Of a stretch of 64,000 bases of DNA, positions 1 through 9,499 are shown piece after piece. The stretch lies in contig CALKEZ010000005.1 in assembly GCA_938084745.1 (NCBI GenBank), forward strand, positions 1 to 64,000. The letters are read 5' to 3'. The position numbers and the translations under genes were made by a program. The stretch comes from an uncultured Gammaproteobacteria bacterium. GTDB lineage: Bacteria; Pseudomonadota; Gammaproteobacteria; Eutrophobiales; Eutrophobiaceae. Numbering within the stretch: the stretch's first letter is position 1; each line of letters begins with the position of its first letter. The notes below the pieces were generated by a model. The model ran no database searches and was not told where the DNA came from. It worked only from the letters and a program-made list of their open reading frames with translations.

Positions 1-55
1 CTTAAAATCCCTCGTCCTTACGGACGTGCCGGTTCGATTCCGGCCCCGGGCACCA
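1..55 (+). tRNA. tRNA-Leu (anticodon UAA), 3' part only
   Basis: The window opens inside the anticodon loop of a type II tRNA. Bases 1-7 form the loop with TAA at 3-5. Bases 8-12 are the 3' side of the anticodon stem. Next come a long variable arm hairpin (about 13-26, CGTCC/GGACG), a T arm (28-44, stem GCCGG/CCGGC around TTCGATT), the acceptor strand CCCGGGC (45-51), discriminator A52 and an encoded CCA (53-55). The large variable arm and the UAA anticodon identify leucine. The 5' half lies outside the window. Confidence 0.93.
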
Positions 56-102
56 TTTCAATATTTCAGTTCATCCGATACACAGTTCGATATTAGCAAT
101 AA

Positions 103-1299
103 TCACCTGGAACGAACTCTACTGTTCTCGTCCACATTTGCCCCCGGATGATTGATTACTTGTTCGCCTTCATTTAAACCCGCAACAATTTCTGCTGTCA
201 TGCCGCTGCGTTGTCCAATGTTTATTTTTTTCAACACAGCGCGACCATCAATAATGGCAAATACAGCCCATTCATTATCATGGCGGAAGAGGGCGCTGCT
301 GGGGATTTGTAAGACGTCTTTACCTTCCCAAAGAATAAATGCCGTTTCCACCCGGTAACCATCACCGAGACGTTGCCATTCTTCTTTAGGCGAAATGATA
401 TCGACGATAACCAGTACGCGCTGTTCTTCAACACCCAGGGCAGAGATCTTGGTAAAGCCCACCGGTTCAATGGTGCGCACGGCACCGTTAAGCACAGTAT
501 CGCCGCCCCAGCGTTCGAAACGGACTCTGGTACCGGGCATGATCTTGACGGCATCGCGTGACAAGACATCGATCTCAACTTCGAGTGACAAGGGATCGCC
601 AATCTCCAATAGGGGGTCGCCTTTACTGACCACGCCCTCACTTTCATGATAAATCCTGAGCACGCTGCCACTCACCGGCGCACCGATAGAAACGATTTCC
701 GGTTCTTCACCAATTTGTTCTGCCGCTGAATAACGCAGCACGGCTTCGGCGGCATGTTTTTCAAACTCGGCAACTTCCACATCAAAGCGTGCCGATTCCA
801 GGTCAGCTTTTGTTCTTCGAGAGTTTGCCTGGGCTTGTTGCAGTTGATCTAATGGAATGACGCGTGATTCATACAGACGTGTTAAACGTTCGAGTTCTCG
901 TGCGGCAAAGTCAGCATCTGCTTCCGCCGCAGTAACATGCCGTTGTGTTGCATTAAGTCTTGCTTGTGCGGCGGAGACTCTGGCTTCGGCTTCTGCACGA
1001 CTTCTTGGATCGAGCACATTGGATTTCAACGGCTCCAGACACAGTATTTGTTGATTCTTTTCTACCGTGTCGCCGACATTCAAATCAAGTCGACGCGCAA
1101 AGCCATCGACCGGCGCCGACAAGACATAACGATCGATAACACGCGTTTTGCCTTCTTCTTCGATAGTCACTTGCAGTGTATCGCGTTTTGCAATGGCAAC
1201 ATCAACCAGAACCGGGCGCGGAATAAACCCAATGGCAATAATGATGATGAGGATAATTGCGCCGATGATTAAACCAAGGTGGTTACGTATCATTGCCAT
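103..1299 (-). CDS. HlyD/MacA-type periplasmic adaptor of an ABC efflux system
   Basis: A 398-residue membrane-fusion protein. It has one N-terminal membrane anchor (about residues 7-26), then a biotinyl/lipoyl-like half near 63-90, a long alpha-helical hairpin rich in Ala, Glu and Arg (about 98-190), the second lipoyl half (about 205-235), and a beta-barrel plus membrane-proximal domain to the C terminus. Such adaptors link an inner-membrane ABC transporter to outer-membrane export or periplasmic delivery. It is the last gene of the operon ATPase-permease-adaptor, starting 5 bases after the permease stop. The substrate cannot be read from the sequence; MacA-like export of a peptide, lipid or drug is the generic expectation. 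Confidence 0.88.
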   Translation of the reverse strand: MAMIRNHLGLIIGAIILIIIIAIGFIPRPVLVDVAIAKRDTLQVTIEEEGKTRVIDRYVLSAPVDGFARRLDLNVGDTVEKNQQILCLEPLKSNVLDPRSRAEAEARVSAAQARLNATQRHVTAAEADADFAARELERLTRLYESRVIPLDQLQQAQANSRRTKADLESARFDVEVAEFEKHAAEAVLRYSAAEQIGEEPEIVSIGAPVSGSVLRIYHESEGVVSKGDPLLEIGDPLSLEVEIDVLSRDAVKIMPGTRVRFERWGGDTVLNGAVRTIEPVGFTKISALGVEEQRVLVIVDIISPKEEWQRLGDGYRVETAFILWEGKDVLQIPSSALFRHDNEWAVFAIIDGRAVLKKINIGQRSGMTAEIVAGLNEGEQVINHPGANVDENSRVRSR

Positions 1300-1304
1300 A
1301 ATGT

Positions 1305-3668
1305 TTATTCCTTGGTTTTTAATACTGCAATGAGGTCGAGATGTTCTAGTTTCGACCTGACAATCAAACTGGATAGTGTTGCGGCAATAATGACGACCAA
1401 TGCAGCTGTCGCATAGGTCGAGAGTTCTATTATTAGCGGTACTCTGAAAATTTCTTTCGGAATTTTAAGTATCATGTACCAGGAGAGTAATCGACCAATC
1501 AGCAACCCTAGCGGGATGGCCAACAGTGTAAGAATGCCGAGTTCGCCTAACAAAATAAATGATATTTCAGCCTGAGTGAATCCGAGCACGCGCATACTGG
1601 CCAGTTCGCGACTCCTTTCCGACAAGGCGATAGTTGCGGCGTTATAAATAATGCCGAACGTGATAATCATCGATAACGTTGAAATAAAACCAATGAAAAT
1701 ATAAACAAACTCGGCCGAGGTTTCATAAAATGAGCTTATGATATTTTTTCGGGCCACGGTATCGGCCACCTGTGGCATATCCCGGAGTTCTGTATAGATT
1801 TCACTTTCATAAGCGGGATCGATCTTCAGATAAGCGCCAGAGATCGCATCATCTTCCTGCATCAATTGATTTAATGCTTCTCGATCCATATAGGCACCCA
1901 GCCCGAGATATTGCTCAACCAAATTAACCACGCGTAGTTTTTTTAACGGACGTCTGCCTTCCAACACTTCAATAAATATGTCATCGCCTGTTTTAATATT
2001 GAGTAATTCACCAAGGTATTCAGTTACTAAAATACCGTCTTTGGGCATTTCAATCGGCTCATGTTTTACGTTTAGTGTGCGATAGAGATCGGGCTGGCTG
2101 TCATAAGCATTAATCGTTGTCAGGTAAGTACGATGTTGATTGCGCAGCCTGACCGGCACACTCCGATAGACCTCCCCATATTCAACGCCGGGCAGATGTA
2201 ATAAGTCATAGAATGCACGATGAGAAGTGGGTTCAATAAAATTAACCGCGATATCCTGGCGTTGGGCTAAACCAAATTCAATATCGATCATAAAATCTAT
2301 CGCGTCTTTAAAAAATGTCCCGACAACCATGATCGCGCATGCGAGGGCAATACCAATAATAGACAGGCTGGACTTTAATGGTTTACGCTCCATATTGCGT
2401 ATGACCATGCACAGGGTTTGCGATAAGAAATGTTTCAATCCGATTTTTTCAATAATACTCTTGCTGTATTTAGCCGGTGGTTCTGGTCGCATTGCTTCGG
2501 CAGGCGGTAAACTAACCGCACGACTTACCGCAAACACGGTTCCAATTGCGGCAGAAAGAAAGGTAATAACACAGGCAATCGCGATTATGTCGGGGCGGAG
2601 CTCGTATTCAAGATAAGGTAATCGATAAAATTGCGTATAAACACCACTTAAACCATGCCCCAACCAGATGCCGGCGACGGTACCAAGCAACAGGCCAGCA
2701 ATAACAATGACCGCAACATATGCAAGATAATGCAGTCCGACTTCAATATTGCTGTAGCCAAATGCTTTTAAACCGGCAATCAATTCACGTTGTGTATCGA
2801 TGAGGCGGCCAATCACTACGTTGAGTAAAAAGGCAGCTATGCCTAAAAAGATAACTGAGAACATCGTCGCCATTTGTCCAAGCTGGTCAATATCACTTTG
2901 AAAAACGCGATGTGATAATTGCCAATGCCGTTCGCGTGCATCTTTGCCGCCGTAGCTTTCGAGCAGGATATCAAGTTGTTGGATGATATCTTGTACATTC
3001 GCGCCGGGCTGTATCGTCAGCACCACATCATTAAACGCCTTATCCATTTCAAAGGCATTACCCAACACATCTCGCGCCATCCAGAGTACGCCGAAGCGTG
3101 TAAAGTCCGGCGTGATGCTGCTCGGTGCAACCTGGTAGATAAACTCTGGTGAGAGAGCAATGCCAACGACATTTAATTGTTGTAGATGACCTTTGATGAT
3201 CATTTCCAATGAATCGCCGGGGTTCAAATCGTGGGCTTCAGCAAAGACTTCGTTCAGAATCACTTCATCATCACGCTCGGGATCGATGTAACGTCCTTTC
3301 GTTAGATGAAGTCGGTTGACGAGGGGTTCACCATAATCCGGCACAGAAATGACCTGGCCGATGATTGGCTCGTAATACTCTTTAACGCTGAGTTTGACGG
3401 ACGCAACGACGCGCGTTTCGACTTTGTCGACACCTTTTATTTCTGTAATGCGTGTGCGTAGACTTTCCGGTGCACGATTAACATTGGCAAACACATTTGC
3501 AAATCGATAGTCACGATAATAGGCGTCACGTGTTAACGTCAGGGCATCCAGCGTTGTTAACGACATGATAAACGTGGCAACACCGGCAGAAATAACCATC
3601 AATATCGCGAGTGCTTGTCCCCAACTCGCTTTTAAATCTCGTAGCAGCTTGATATTGATTGTCTTCAT
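1305..3668 (-). CDS. ABC transporter permease, FtsX/MacB-type, two FtsX domains
   Basis: About 787 residues. An N-terminal membrane helix (about 15-40) is followed by a large periplasmic domain, a block of three helices (about 265-400), a fourth helix and a second periplasmic domain, and a C-terminal FtsX block of three helices. This duplicated FtsX layout is typical of type VII ABC transporters. I start at the ATG at 3668 (protein MKTINIKLL...) because the extra 24 residues of the longer frame from 3740 would overlap the ATPase gene. The chosen start lies 4 bases after the ATPase stop. No substrate is inferred. Confidence 0.86.
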   Translation of the reverse strand: MKTINIKLLRDLKASWGQALAILMVISAGVATFIMSLTTLDALTLTRDAYYRDYRFANVFANVNRAPESLRTRITEIKGVDKVETRVVASVKLSVKEYYEPIIGQVISVPDYGEPLVNRLHLTKGRYIDPERDDEVILNEVFAEAHDLNPGDSLEMIIKGHLQQLNVVGIALSPEFIYQVAPSSITPDFTRFGVLWMARDVLGNAFEMDKAFNDVVLTIQPGANVQDIIQQLDILLESYGGKDARERHWQLSHRVFQSDIDQLGQMATMFSVIFLGIAAFLLNVVIGRLIDTQRELIAGLKAFGYSNIEVGLHYLAYVAVIVIAGLLLGTVAGIWLGHGLSGVYTQFYRLPYLEYELRPDIIAIACVITFLSAAIGTVFAVSRAVSLPPAEAMRPEPPAKYSKSIIEKIGLKHFLSQTLCMVIRNMERKPLKSSLSIIGIALACAIMVVGTFFKDAIDFMIDIEFGLAQRQDIAVNFIEPTSHRAFYDLLHLPGVEYGEVYRSVPVRLRNQHRTYLTTINAYDSQPDLYRTLNVKHEPIEMPKDGILVTEYLGELLNIKTGDDIFIEVLEGRRPLKKLRVVNLVEQYLGLGAYMDREALNQLMQEDDAISGAYLKIDPAYESEIYTELRDMPQVADTVARKNIISSFYETSAEFVYIFIGFISTLSMIITFGIIYNAATIALSERSRELASMRVLGFTQAEISFILLGELGILTLLAIPLGLLIGRLLSWYMILKIPKEIFRVPLIIELSTYATAALVVIIAATLSSLIVRSKLEHLDLIAVLKTKE

Positions 3669-3672
3669 GAAT

Positions 3673-4404
3673 TCACCATTCAATCTGCCTTGGCGGGACT
3701 CTGCTGTTGTTGATATCAATGCCGGAGATAGAACCGTCACTTAAATGGATAACACGATCAGCCATACCGGCAATGGCTGCGTTATGTGTGATTACCGCCG
3801 TTGTCGTGCCAAGTTCTTTATTGATACGTTCGATGGCTTCCAGCACGATGACACCGGTCTTTGAATCCAGTGCACCAGTGGGTTCATCGCACAGCAAGAC
3901 ACTGGGTCTTTTTGCAATTGCTCTGGCGATAGCAACACGCTGTTGTTCGCCGCCGGATAATTCAGCCGGGAAGTGATTTATCCGTTCAGACAATCCGACC
4001 AAATCCAATGCTTCCTCAGGGCGCATAGGCTCGCGGGCTATTTCTGTGACAATCGACACATTTTCCAGCGCGGTCAGACTCGGGATTAGATTATAAAATT
4101 GAAAAACAAAACCAACGTGATAACGCCGATAATGAGTTAGTTCAGTCTCGCTGGCATTGGCCAGATCATGATCACGATAATAAACCTCACCCGAGGAGGG
4201 TTGATCTAGTCCACCCAGAATATTTAAGTAGGTTGATTTCCCACTGCCTGATGCTCCGAGCAAGATAACCAACTCGCCGGCATATAATTCGGAATTTACT
4301 CCGTTTAAAGCACGCACCTCAACCTCTCCCATCTTATAAATCTTGGTTAAGTTTATCGTTTGAAAAACAACATCCTTTTCTGCTGCTTTCTTTACGTTAA
4401 GCAT
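3673..4404 (-). CDS. ABC transporter ATPase, LolD/MacB-like
   Basis: A 243-residue nucleotide-binding subunit. It has Walker [10 protein letters not shown] (residues 50-58), a Q-loop near [17 protein letters not shown], the signature [14 protein letters not shown] (about 149-162), Walker [13 protein letters not shown] and a switch histidine in VITHN. Its length and the FQFYNLIP segment are typical of the LolD/MacB/FtsE subgroup, which partners FtsX-type permeases. It is the first gene of the operon and its start has no strong Shine-Dalgarno sequence. A possible FNR-type promoter lies about 210 bases upstream. Confidence 0.93.
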   Translation of the reverse strand: MLNVKKAAEKDVVFQTINLTKIYKMGEVEVRALNGVNSELYAGELVILLGASGSGKSTYLNILGGLDQPSSGEVYYRDHDLANASETELTHYRRYHVGFVFQFYNLIPSLTALENVSIVTEIAREPMRPEEALDLVGLSERINHFPAELSGGEQQRVAIARAIAKRPSVLLCDEPTGALDSKTGVIVLEAIERINKELGTTTAVITHNAAIAGMADRVIHLSDGSISGIDINNSRVPPRQIEW

Positions 4405-4539
4405 TATCAGCGCGCATATATAAAATCATGTCCTTTTGCTTTTGATTTATTAGCTTCTATCCCTGATCTGGCGCAGACCACATAAACATCTCGATAGAAG
4501 TTGACGTCCAGAAAAGCAGCCAGAATGACTTTGCCGTTG

Positions 4540-4599
4540 TCAGGGAAACACTTGTTTAACAGGGTTTAGTGACATTATCATTTTGACTGGACCTAACAT
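4540..4599 (-). CDS. possible 19-codon leader ORF before the ABC operon
   Basis: An ATG at 4599 is preceded by GAGG at a short spacing (3 bases) and runs 19 codons to TGA (MLGPVKMIMSLNPVKQVFP). It would be the first reading frame on a transcript from the promoter proposed at 4622-4662. There is no homology argument for it. It may be chance in an AT-rich spacer, and I list it only because of its position. Confidence 0.2.
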   Translation of the reverse strand: MLGPVKMIMSLNPVKQVFP

Positions 4600-4621
4600 A
4601 AACCTCGTTGTTATCTGATCT

Positions 4622-4662
4622 ATTCTAAAAATCAGTGCCAAAAACAACATGATCTATATCAA
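4622..4662 (-). promoter_or_regulatory. candidate FNR/ANR-dependent class II promoter for the ABC operon
   Basis: On the minus strand, TTGATATAGATCAT (4662-4649) matches the FNR consensus TTGAT-N4-ATCAA at 9 of 10 defined positions. A -10-like TAGAAT (4627-4622) lies 28 bases from the box centre. With the box centred at -41.5, the hexamer falls at about -13 to -8, the geometry of a class II FNR promoter, and the start would be near 4614. The site is 245 bases upstream of the ATPase start. It is a prediction from one site. Confidence 0.4.
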
Positions 4663-5229
4663 ATAAAATCTAAATAAACCCTCAATATAAAAGAGCAAGA
4701 CGCGTAACAAGACATGTCTTAACATGAGCGTTAAGCATTTTCAGGAATTAATAAAGCATCATTTATGCAGATGGAACGTTCATTGAGCCTATGGTTACCG
4801 ACTCATAATGACGCATTTTGAATTCATAACAGTGTCAGCCATACAAAAAATAGACTGTTTTATTTGCCGATCATAAATAGGGTGACTGTGAACTTAGGAG
4901 AAAAAACTTACTGTCTATCAGAAAAAACACATTCTATTTTCTTTTTATCTATAGATTCTTTGAAATAAACTGAAATAATTTTTTGTAAAATATAATTAGA
5001 TTTTGTGCCTTAATATTTAATGCCTGCCTGGCAGCAAACCCTTTTCTTAAAGGCTTATATTAAGTGTCTCTTGATAAAATCAGCACATTCAATAGCTTGC
5101 GTAACATGCCTAAAACTGCATTAATTAGCGCCGACTAATATACCGCCAGTACAATGGAGTCTTGCTACATAATATTGCACTGGTATTGTTATTTTTTGTT
5201 TAGAAAAAATTAGGCCGTTTTATTTATTA

Positions 5230-5254
5230 ATGCGTTACAATACGCATCCGTATT
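5230..5254 (+). promoter_or_regulatory. overlapping inverted repeats upstream of the HU-family gene
   Basis: Two perfect 6-bp inverted repeats interlock: ATGCGT-N6-ACGCAT (5230-5247) and AATACG-N4-CGTATT (5239-5254). They share the ATACGCAT core and so cannot form together as hairpins. The TACAAT between the arms of the first (5236-5241) could serve as a -10 element, though no good -35 is visible. The pair lies 41 bases before the gene start and may be an operator or 5' UTR structure. Confidence 0.35.
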
Positions 5255-5294
5255 AATTCTAACAATTAACTTTATAAACACTTAGGGAGCTACC

Positions 5295-5633
5295 ATGGCT
5301 ACAAACAAATTAACCGCCGTCAAAGACAGAATGACTAAAGCACAAATAATCTCTGAAATAGCTGATGCTACTGAAGTCTCAAAAAAAGACGTTAAGGCTG
5401 TATTAGCCGCTTTATCTGACCAGGCCCAGCGTCACTTGAAATCCAGAGGTTGTGGTGAATTCATGGTTCCAGAATTAGGTGTCAAACTGAAACGTGTCAA
5501 TAAACCAGCGACCAAAGCACGTAAAGGCATTAATCCTTTTACTGGAGAACCAATGATGTTCAAAGCTAAAAAAGCATCAACCAGTGTTCGCGCTGTTGCA
5601 TTGAAAGCGTGTAAAGATATGGCGAGCAGTTAA
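5295..5633 (+). CDS. HU/IHF-family DNA-binding protein
   Basis: 112 residues in the bacterial histone-like fold: N-terminal helices (MTKAQIISEIADATEVSKKDVKAVL region, residues about 13-38), then a beta-arm segment with INPFTGEPMMFKAKKAS (about 79-95) and a C-terminal helix. The family bends or wraps DNA as dimers. It is about 20 residues longer than HU-alpha/beta because of an N-terminal lead of 12 residues. It also lacks the usual RNPxT arm wording, reading INPFTGE, so it is a divergent paralogue and not the main HU. The start follows AGGGAGC at a good distance. It stands alone behind an 890-base spacer and ends before a strong stem-loop. Confidence 0.9.
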   Translation: MATNKLTAVKDRMTKAQIISEIADATEVSKKDVKAVLAALSDQAQRHLKSRGCGEFMVPELGVKLKRVNKPATKARKGINPFTGEPMMFKAKKASTSVRAVALKACKDMASS

Positions 5634-5651
5634 TTAGCAAGGATTAAGAAC

Positions 5652-5688
5652 AACCATTTCAATGACGGTTCGGCCTATTGAAATGGTT
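5652..5688 (+). terminator. 12-bp stem-loop after the HU-family gene, probable terminator or 3' stabiliser
   Basis: AACCATTTCAAT (5652-5663) and ATTGAAATGGTT (5677-5688) are perfect complements around a 13-base loop, starting 18 bases after the stop codon. The following sequence is AAATTTAAA with no clean U-run, so it is either a weak terminator or an mRNA-protecting hairpin. Confidence 0.45.
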
Positions 5689-5794
5689 AAATTTAAAGCA
5701 AAAGGAACTTGCTTGATTCTGCTTGAATACGCGTGAAGTTTATCGATTTTTATTCTTTATGTAAGGCTGATTTCAGCTTCCTGATATTGAAAAT

Positions 5795-6445
5795 TTGAGT
5801 TCAAATCGCGTGACATTTGAAAAAAATATTACCGTCAAATTATCAGACGATGCCTATCATCGTATTGATGAATCATCAGACGAAGCATTTTATAAAATCC
5901 CCCGGTTTGCGACCCATATCGATGCCGGGGCGATTCAGGCCGTCACCTCTCTATATAGAAAGTTTCTGCCTGCTAACGCCGACATTCTGGATTTGATGAG
6001 TAGCTGGATCAGTCATTTACCAGAAGACATCCATTATCATCGTGTTGTTGGTTTGGGCATGAATGCCAGAGAGCTTGCACGAAACAAACAGCTTACTGAA
6101 TGGCTCACACATGATCTGAATAAAGAGCCAGAATTACCCTTTCAAGATGACCAATTTGATGCCTGTACGTTATGCGTGTCTATTGATTACTTGATACACC
6201 CGGTTGCAGTACTTAAGGATCTCGGTCGTGTTTTGAAAAAAAACGCGCCAATTATCATTACCTACTCAAACCGGTATTTTGAAACTAAGGCAACCGCAGC
6301 CTGGCTGTCGCTGTCTGAACAAGATCGTAAATACCTGATAAAAACCTATCTATTAGAAGCAGGCTGCTACACAGATATTGAATTTATCGATTCCAGCACC
6401 GGTGCAGGTGATCCACTCTATGCAATAATCGCTATCGCGCTTTAA
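5795..6445 (+). CDS. class I SAM-dependent methyltransferase-like protein
   Basis: 216 residues. The segment ADILDLMSSWISHLP (about 60-74), then VVGLGMNARELARN and LPFQDDQFDACTLCVSIDYL, follows the Rossmann methyltransferase pattern. The last part is the motif after strand 4, with 'PVAVLKDLGRVLKKNAPIII' downstream. The glycine-rich SAM motif is degenerate (DLMSSW), so activity is uncertain. The frame opens after a TGA at 5768 and contains no ATG until codon 67. TTG at 5795, GTG at 5810 or ATT at 5786 are the possible starts, and none has a convincing Shine-Dalgarno sequence. The substrate is unknown. It is followed 52 bases later by a radical SAM gene on the same strand. Confidence 0.65.
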   Translation: MSSNRVTFEKNITVKLSDDAYHRIDESSDEAFYKIPRFATHIDAGAIQAVTSLYRKFLPANADILDLMSSWISHLPEDIHYHRVVGLGMNARELARNKQLTEWLTHDLNKEPELPFQDDQFDACTLCVSIDYLIHPVAVLKDLGRVLKKNAPIIITYSNRYFETKATAAWLSLSEQDRKYLIKTYLLEAGCYTDIEFIDSSTGAGDPLYAIIAIAL

Positions 6446-6497
6446 TGGTATAACTAATCCACTCATTTATTGAAAACTATTCCATTATAATATTCCA

Positions 6498-7343
6498 ATG
6501 CTGACTACAACTGATCATAGTCGTGACAAGGCCGGTTTGACCTATGTTTACCCGGTTCTTTCTCGTCGGGCGGGCGGGCTTTCTATCGGCATAAACCTGA
6601 ATATTAATAATGCCTGTAATTGGCGTTGTATTTATTGCCAGGTTCCCAACTTGATTCGTGGCAGTGCGCCGTCGGTAAATCTCGATAAGCTGGGCCATGA
6701 ATTACGAAATTTTCTGGCGGATGTCATCCATGGCGATTTCTATGACCGGGAAGAGGTGGCTGATGAATATCGTGTTATCAAGGATATCGCCATTTCCGGA
6801 AACGGTGAACCGACTACCGCGAATGAGTTTGATCAGGTCGTAAATCTCATCGAGCTGGTTTTAAAAGAGTATGGTTTGCTGAACGAGATTAAATGCGTAT
6901 TGATAACGAATGGCAGTATGGTAAACCGTGAACATATCCGGAAAGGTATGGAGAAACTCGCGAAAATCAACGGTGAAGTATGGTTTAAAGTTGATAGTGC
7001 GACACCCTCCGGCATTGCCAGGATAAATCAGGTCAGAGGCACCAATACTTCAACGCTAAATCGTTTGAAGCTCGCGGCAGAAGTGTGCCCAACATGGATA
7101 CAAACCTGTGTCTTTTCATACAAAAACAATCCACCAGACGAACATGAAATCAACGCCTATCTCAACTTGCTGGAAGCCGTTAAAAGTCGAAACATCGATA
7201 TTAAAGGCATCTTGCTTTACGGCGTAGAACGTCAATCACAACAACCCGAAGCCAAATTTATTGGCAAGCTACCCGAATCCTGGTTACAAGACTTCGCTAC
7301 CCGGCTGGAAGCTTTAGCATTCGACGTTAACATTGCCCCATAA
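6498..7343 (+). CDS. radical SAM protein
   Basis: 281 residues with the cluster motif C40-x3-C44-x2-C47 (ACNWRCIYCQ) that binds a 4Fe-4S cluster for S-adenosylmethionine cleavage. ISGNGEPT (about residues 99-106) is the SAM-contacting glycine motif, and VLITNGSM marks the next strand of the TIM barrel. It belongs to the short single-domain group, with no extra cluster-binding SPASM domain. The product is unknown; the GNGEPT wording is shared with tRNA-modifying and YfkA-like enzymes. It is convergent with asmA, 14 bases away. Confidence 0.85.
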   Translation: MLTTTDHSRDKAGLTYVYPVLSRRAGGLSIGINLNINNACNWRCIYCQVPNLIRGSAPSVNLDKLGHELRNFLADVIHGDFYDREEVADEYRVIKDIAISGNGEPTTANEFDQVVNLIELVLKEYGLLNEIKCVLITNGSMVNREHIRKGMEKLAKINGEVWFKVDSATPSGIARINQVRGTNTSTLNRLKLAAEVCPTWIQTCVFSYKNNPPDEHEINAYLNLLEAVKSRNIDIKGILLYGVERQSQQPEAKFIGKLPESWLQDFATRLEALAFDVNIAP

Positions 7344-7357
7344 AATTAAGGCGCTAT

Positions 7358-9388
7358 TTAAAACAGGCTTTTGAGTTTGTCACCAATTGCCCCCGTTGCT
7401 TTTTTAACCGAGTCGGTCGTTTTTTCTACCGTACTTTTTTCCTCGGCAGGCTTCTCTGCAGTTTTTGTCGGTGCAATTCCCAAGGCGATATCACATGGAT
7501 TTTGACCGCTACCTGCTCTATCAAACAAACCTTGTGCAAGAATAGATAGTCCGCCCGTTGCAACCGCAGCGCCAGCAGATAAACCGGCTTTCAAAGCGGC
7601 CTTGGTATCTGTTTTGGGAGTAGGGTTGGCCAAGGTGCCGCCGAGACGCACTAACTCGGCAAGTTGGCCCAGATTAATGCCGACACCTTCACGTGCTTTG
7701 GGCGTAATACCAATATCCAGTGTTTCTGTTTTTAAATTCACCACACCGCCACCCAAAACATTGACGTGATTCGTCGACATGGCAATTCCATTGTCAGCTG
7801 TTGCTATACCGTCTTTGATATCAAACTTCACAACAGCGCATTCAAGCGTACTGCCTTCTTTTTCTTCAGCACTCGGGTTCAACATCGACAATGTGCTGGT
7901 TAATGCATCTGCACTGGCTGAATCCAGTGCGGAATTGGATATTTGACCTTTACCTGTTTTGATTAACAAGCTGCCATTAAGGCCCGCCATGATGTTACTG
8001 ACACTTTCGCCGGCACCTTTTAACTTGATCGAAATATCTGTTTTACCACCGGTTATTGTTTTGTCCTTTTTAATGGCCGGTATTTGCCCGAGTTCTATCT
8101 GGGTTAATGTTATATCGTTACTGAGCACAGCTGATTTCCCGCTGCTGCCATCCAGGTTTATATTCGCTGAAATTGTGCCGCCAGCAGCGCTGGCAGTCTG
8201 GATTATTTGTAATTTACCATTGTTTAACGTTAACACCAGATTCACATCATCAATGGTGAGATCTTTCGTGATGAGTTGCTTGGCTTTGAATTTTAAATCC
8301 ACATCTGCAGCTTTAAGTCCCTCCAAAGGCAAGGGATCGGAGGGGAAAACCTTCTCTTTCTTTTCGGTTGTTTCCTTGGCTGCTCCCTGAAAAGGGCTGA
8401 TGTCGATAATGTCGGTCGCGAGGTTGGCAAGCAAAGCAGGGCGCGTACCACCCATGTTGATCTCTACATCACCATTCACTTTATAGTCCAAGATTTGCGC
8501 GGACATTGATTTAACAGAATACCCCGCTTTGGTGTCTGCCAGTTTGCCACTGAAGATAATGGGGCCTATCTCGGGCAGTTCTGAACCGGCCAGTGAATTT
8601 AAACTACTTAATTGCTTAATATCCAATGTTGCGAGTAGATCAATACCCTTGGCATTCATGGGTTGTGCGAGTTTGCCCTCAATCGAGATGATTGCACCAG
8701 CAATATTGCCTTTTATGTTGAGTGGATATTCCTTGTTATCAAGCAGGCTGTTAATCGAACCGAGAGAACCTTCCAGCTCCAGCGGTGAACCATTGATATC
8801 GGCCCTGATAAATAAGCTCAAGGGATCGGAGAAACTGGAAGAATTGACCTGAATCTCGGCAATATGTACTTCTGTGGTTTTATCTGTTTTTCCATCTCTA
8901 TAGATAATATTGGCATCTTTTATCTGTACTTCATTGACCGCCAGACCAGGTAATGCTGCCGGGGCTGAATCTGTGGCGGGTTCTTTTTCTTTAGAAGTAG
9001 GGCTGGCTAATACCCAGTTGCCTTCGCCCTTTTTATTCGTTTCGAGATAGATATTCGGTTCAACCAGAATAAATTTAATGATTTGTATGTTTTTCTTCAA
9101 TAGCGGTAATAGTGCTATCTGCGCTTCGAATTTAGTCACACTGAGCATGTTTTTTTCTTTTGCCCAACTGGCATTGCCCAGAGTAACACCTTCAACAGCG
9201 ATGGTCGGGATCAGGGATGGAGCAAGCTTTAGGTCTCCGTTTATCGCGAAATCACGTCCAGTATTGTCTTTGACAACTTGAACAAGCTGGCCTTTATATT
9301 GGTTAATGTCAGTCGTTAGAATAATGCCGGCTAATGCGACAACAACGATGACTACCAGAACGAGAAGAATTTTAATGATTTTCGCCAT
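7358..9388 (-). CDS. AsmA family protein
   Basis: 676 residues with one N-terminal membrane anchor (about 5-26). The typical AsmA start follows: a long beta-rich periplasmic region beginning DITTDINQYK/FAINGDL, with VEGVTLGNASW near 70. A conserved C-terminal AsmA block lies at about 560-600 (ITPKAREGVGINLGQLAELV). The family forms hydrophobic-groove bridge proteins thought to move phospholipids between the inner and outer membranes. The tail (about 640-676) is Lys/Thr/Glu-rich. No operon partner is evident: it has a convergent neighbour downstream and a glycosyltransferase gene 111 bases upstream. Confidence 0.88.
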   Translation of the reverse strand: MAKIIKILLVLVVIVVVALAGIILTTDINQYKGQLVQVVKDNTGRDFAINGDLKLAPSLIPTIAVEGVTLGNASWAKEKNMLSVTKFEAQIALLPLLKKNIQIIKFILVEPNIYLETNKKGEGNWVLASPTSKEKEPATDSAPAALPGLAVNEVQIKDANIIYRDGKTDKTTEVHIAEIQVNSSSFSDPLSLFIRADINGSPLELEGSLGSINSLLDNKEYPLNIKGNIAGAIISIEGKLAQPMNAKGIDLLATLDIKQLSSLNSLAGSELPEIGPIIFSGKLADTKAGYSVKSMSAQILDYKVNGDVEINMGGTRPALLANLATDIIDISPFQGAAKETTEKKEKVFPSDPLPLEGLKAADVDLKFKAKQLITKDLTIDDVNLVLTLNNGKLQIIQTASAAGGTISANINLDGSSGKSAVLSNDITLTQIELGQIPAIKKDKTITGGKTDISIKLKGAGESVSNIMAGLNGSLLIKTGKGQISNSALDSASADALTSTLSMLNPSAEEKEGSTLECAVVKFDIKDGIATADNGIAMSTNHVNVLGGGVVNLKTETLDIGITPKAREGVGINLGQLAELVRLGGTLANPTPKTDTKAALKAGLSAGAAVATGGLSILAQGLFDRAGSGQNPCDIALGIAPTKTAEKPAEEKSTVEKTTDSVKKATGAIGDKLKSLF

Positions 9389-9499
9389 TTCTGTATCCCT
9401 TGAAAATAGTTATAAGAACAAGCTTATTACATACAGCTTTATCTGCAATAGATGGCACAGTCTCTGTGACCATGTGCACAGTATAACGGCGCTTGATTA

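Larger units (their letters stand above)
4405..5294. other. 890-base spacer without a recognisable gene
   Basis: A divergent intergenic region between the ABC operon (minus) and the HU-family gene (plus), strongly AT-rich. Apart from the FNR-type site, the possible 19-codon ORF and the inverted repeats just upstream of the HU gene, I see no tRNA, no conserved ORF remnant and no strong intrinsic terminator. It could hide a small RNA, which cannot be judged from one sequence. Confidence 0.6.
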
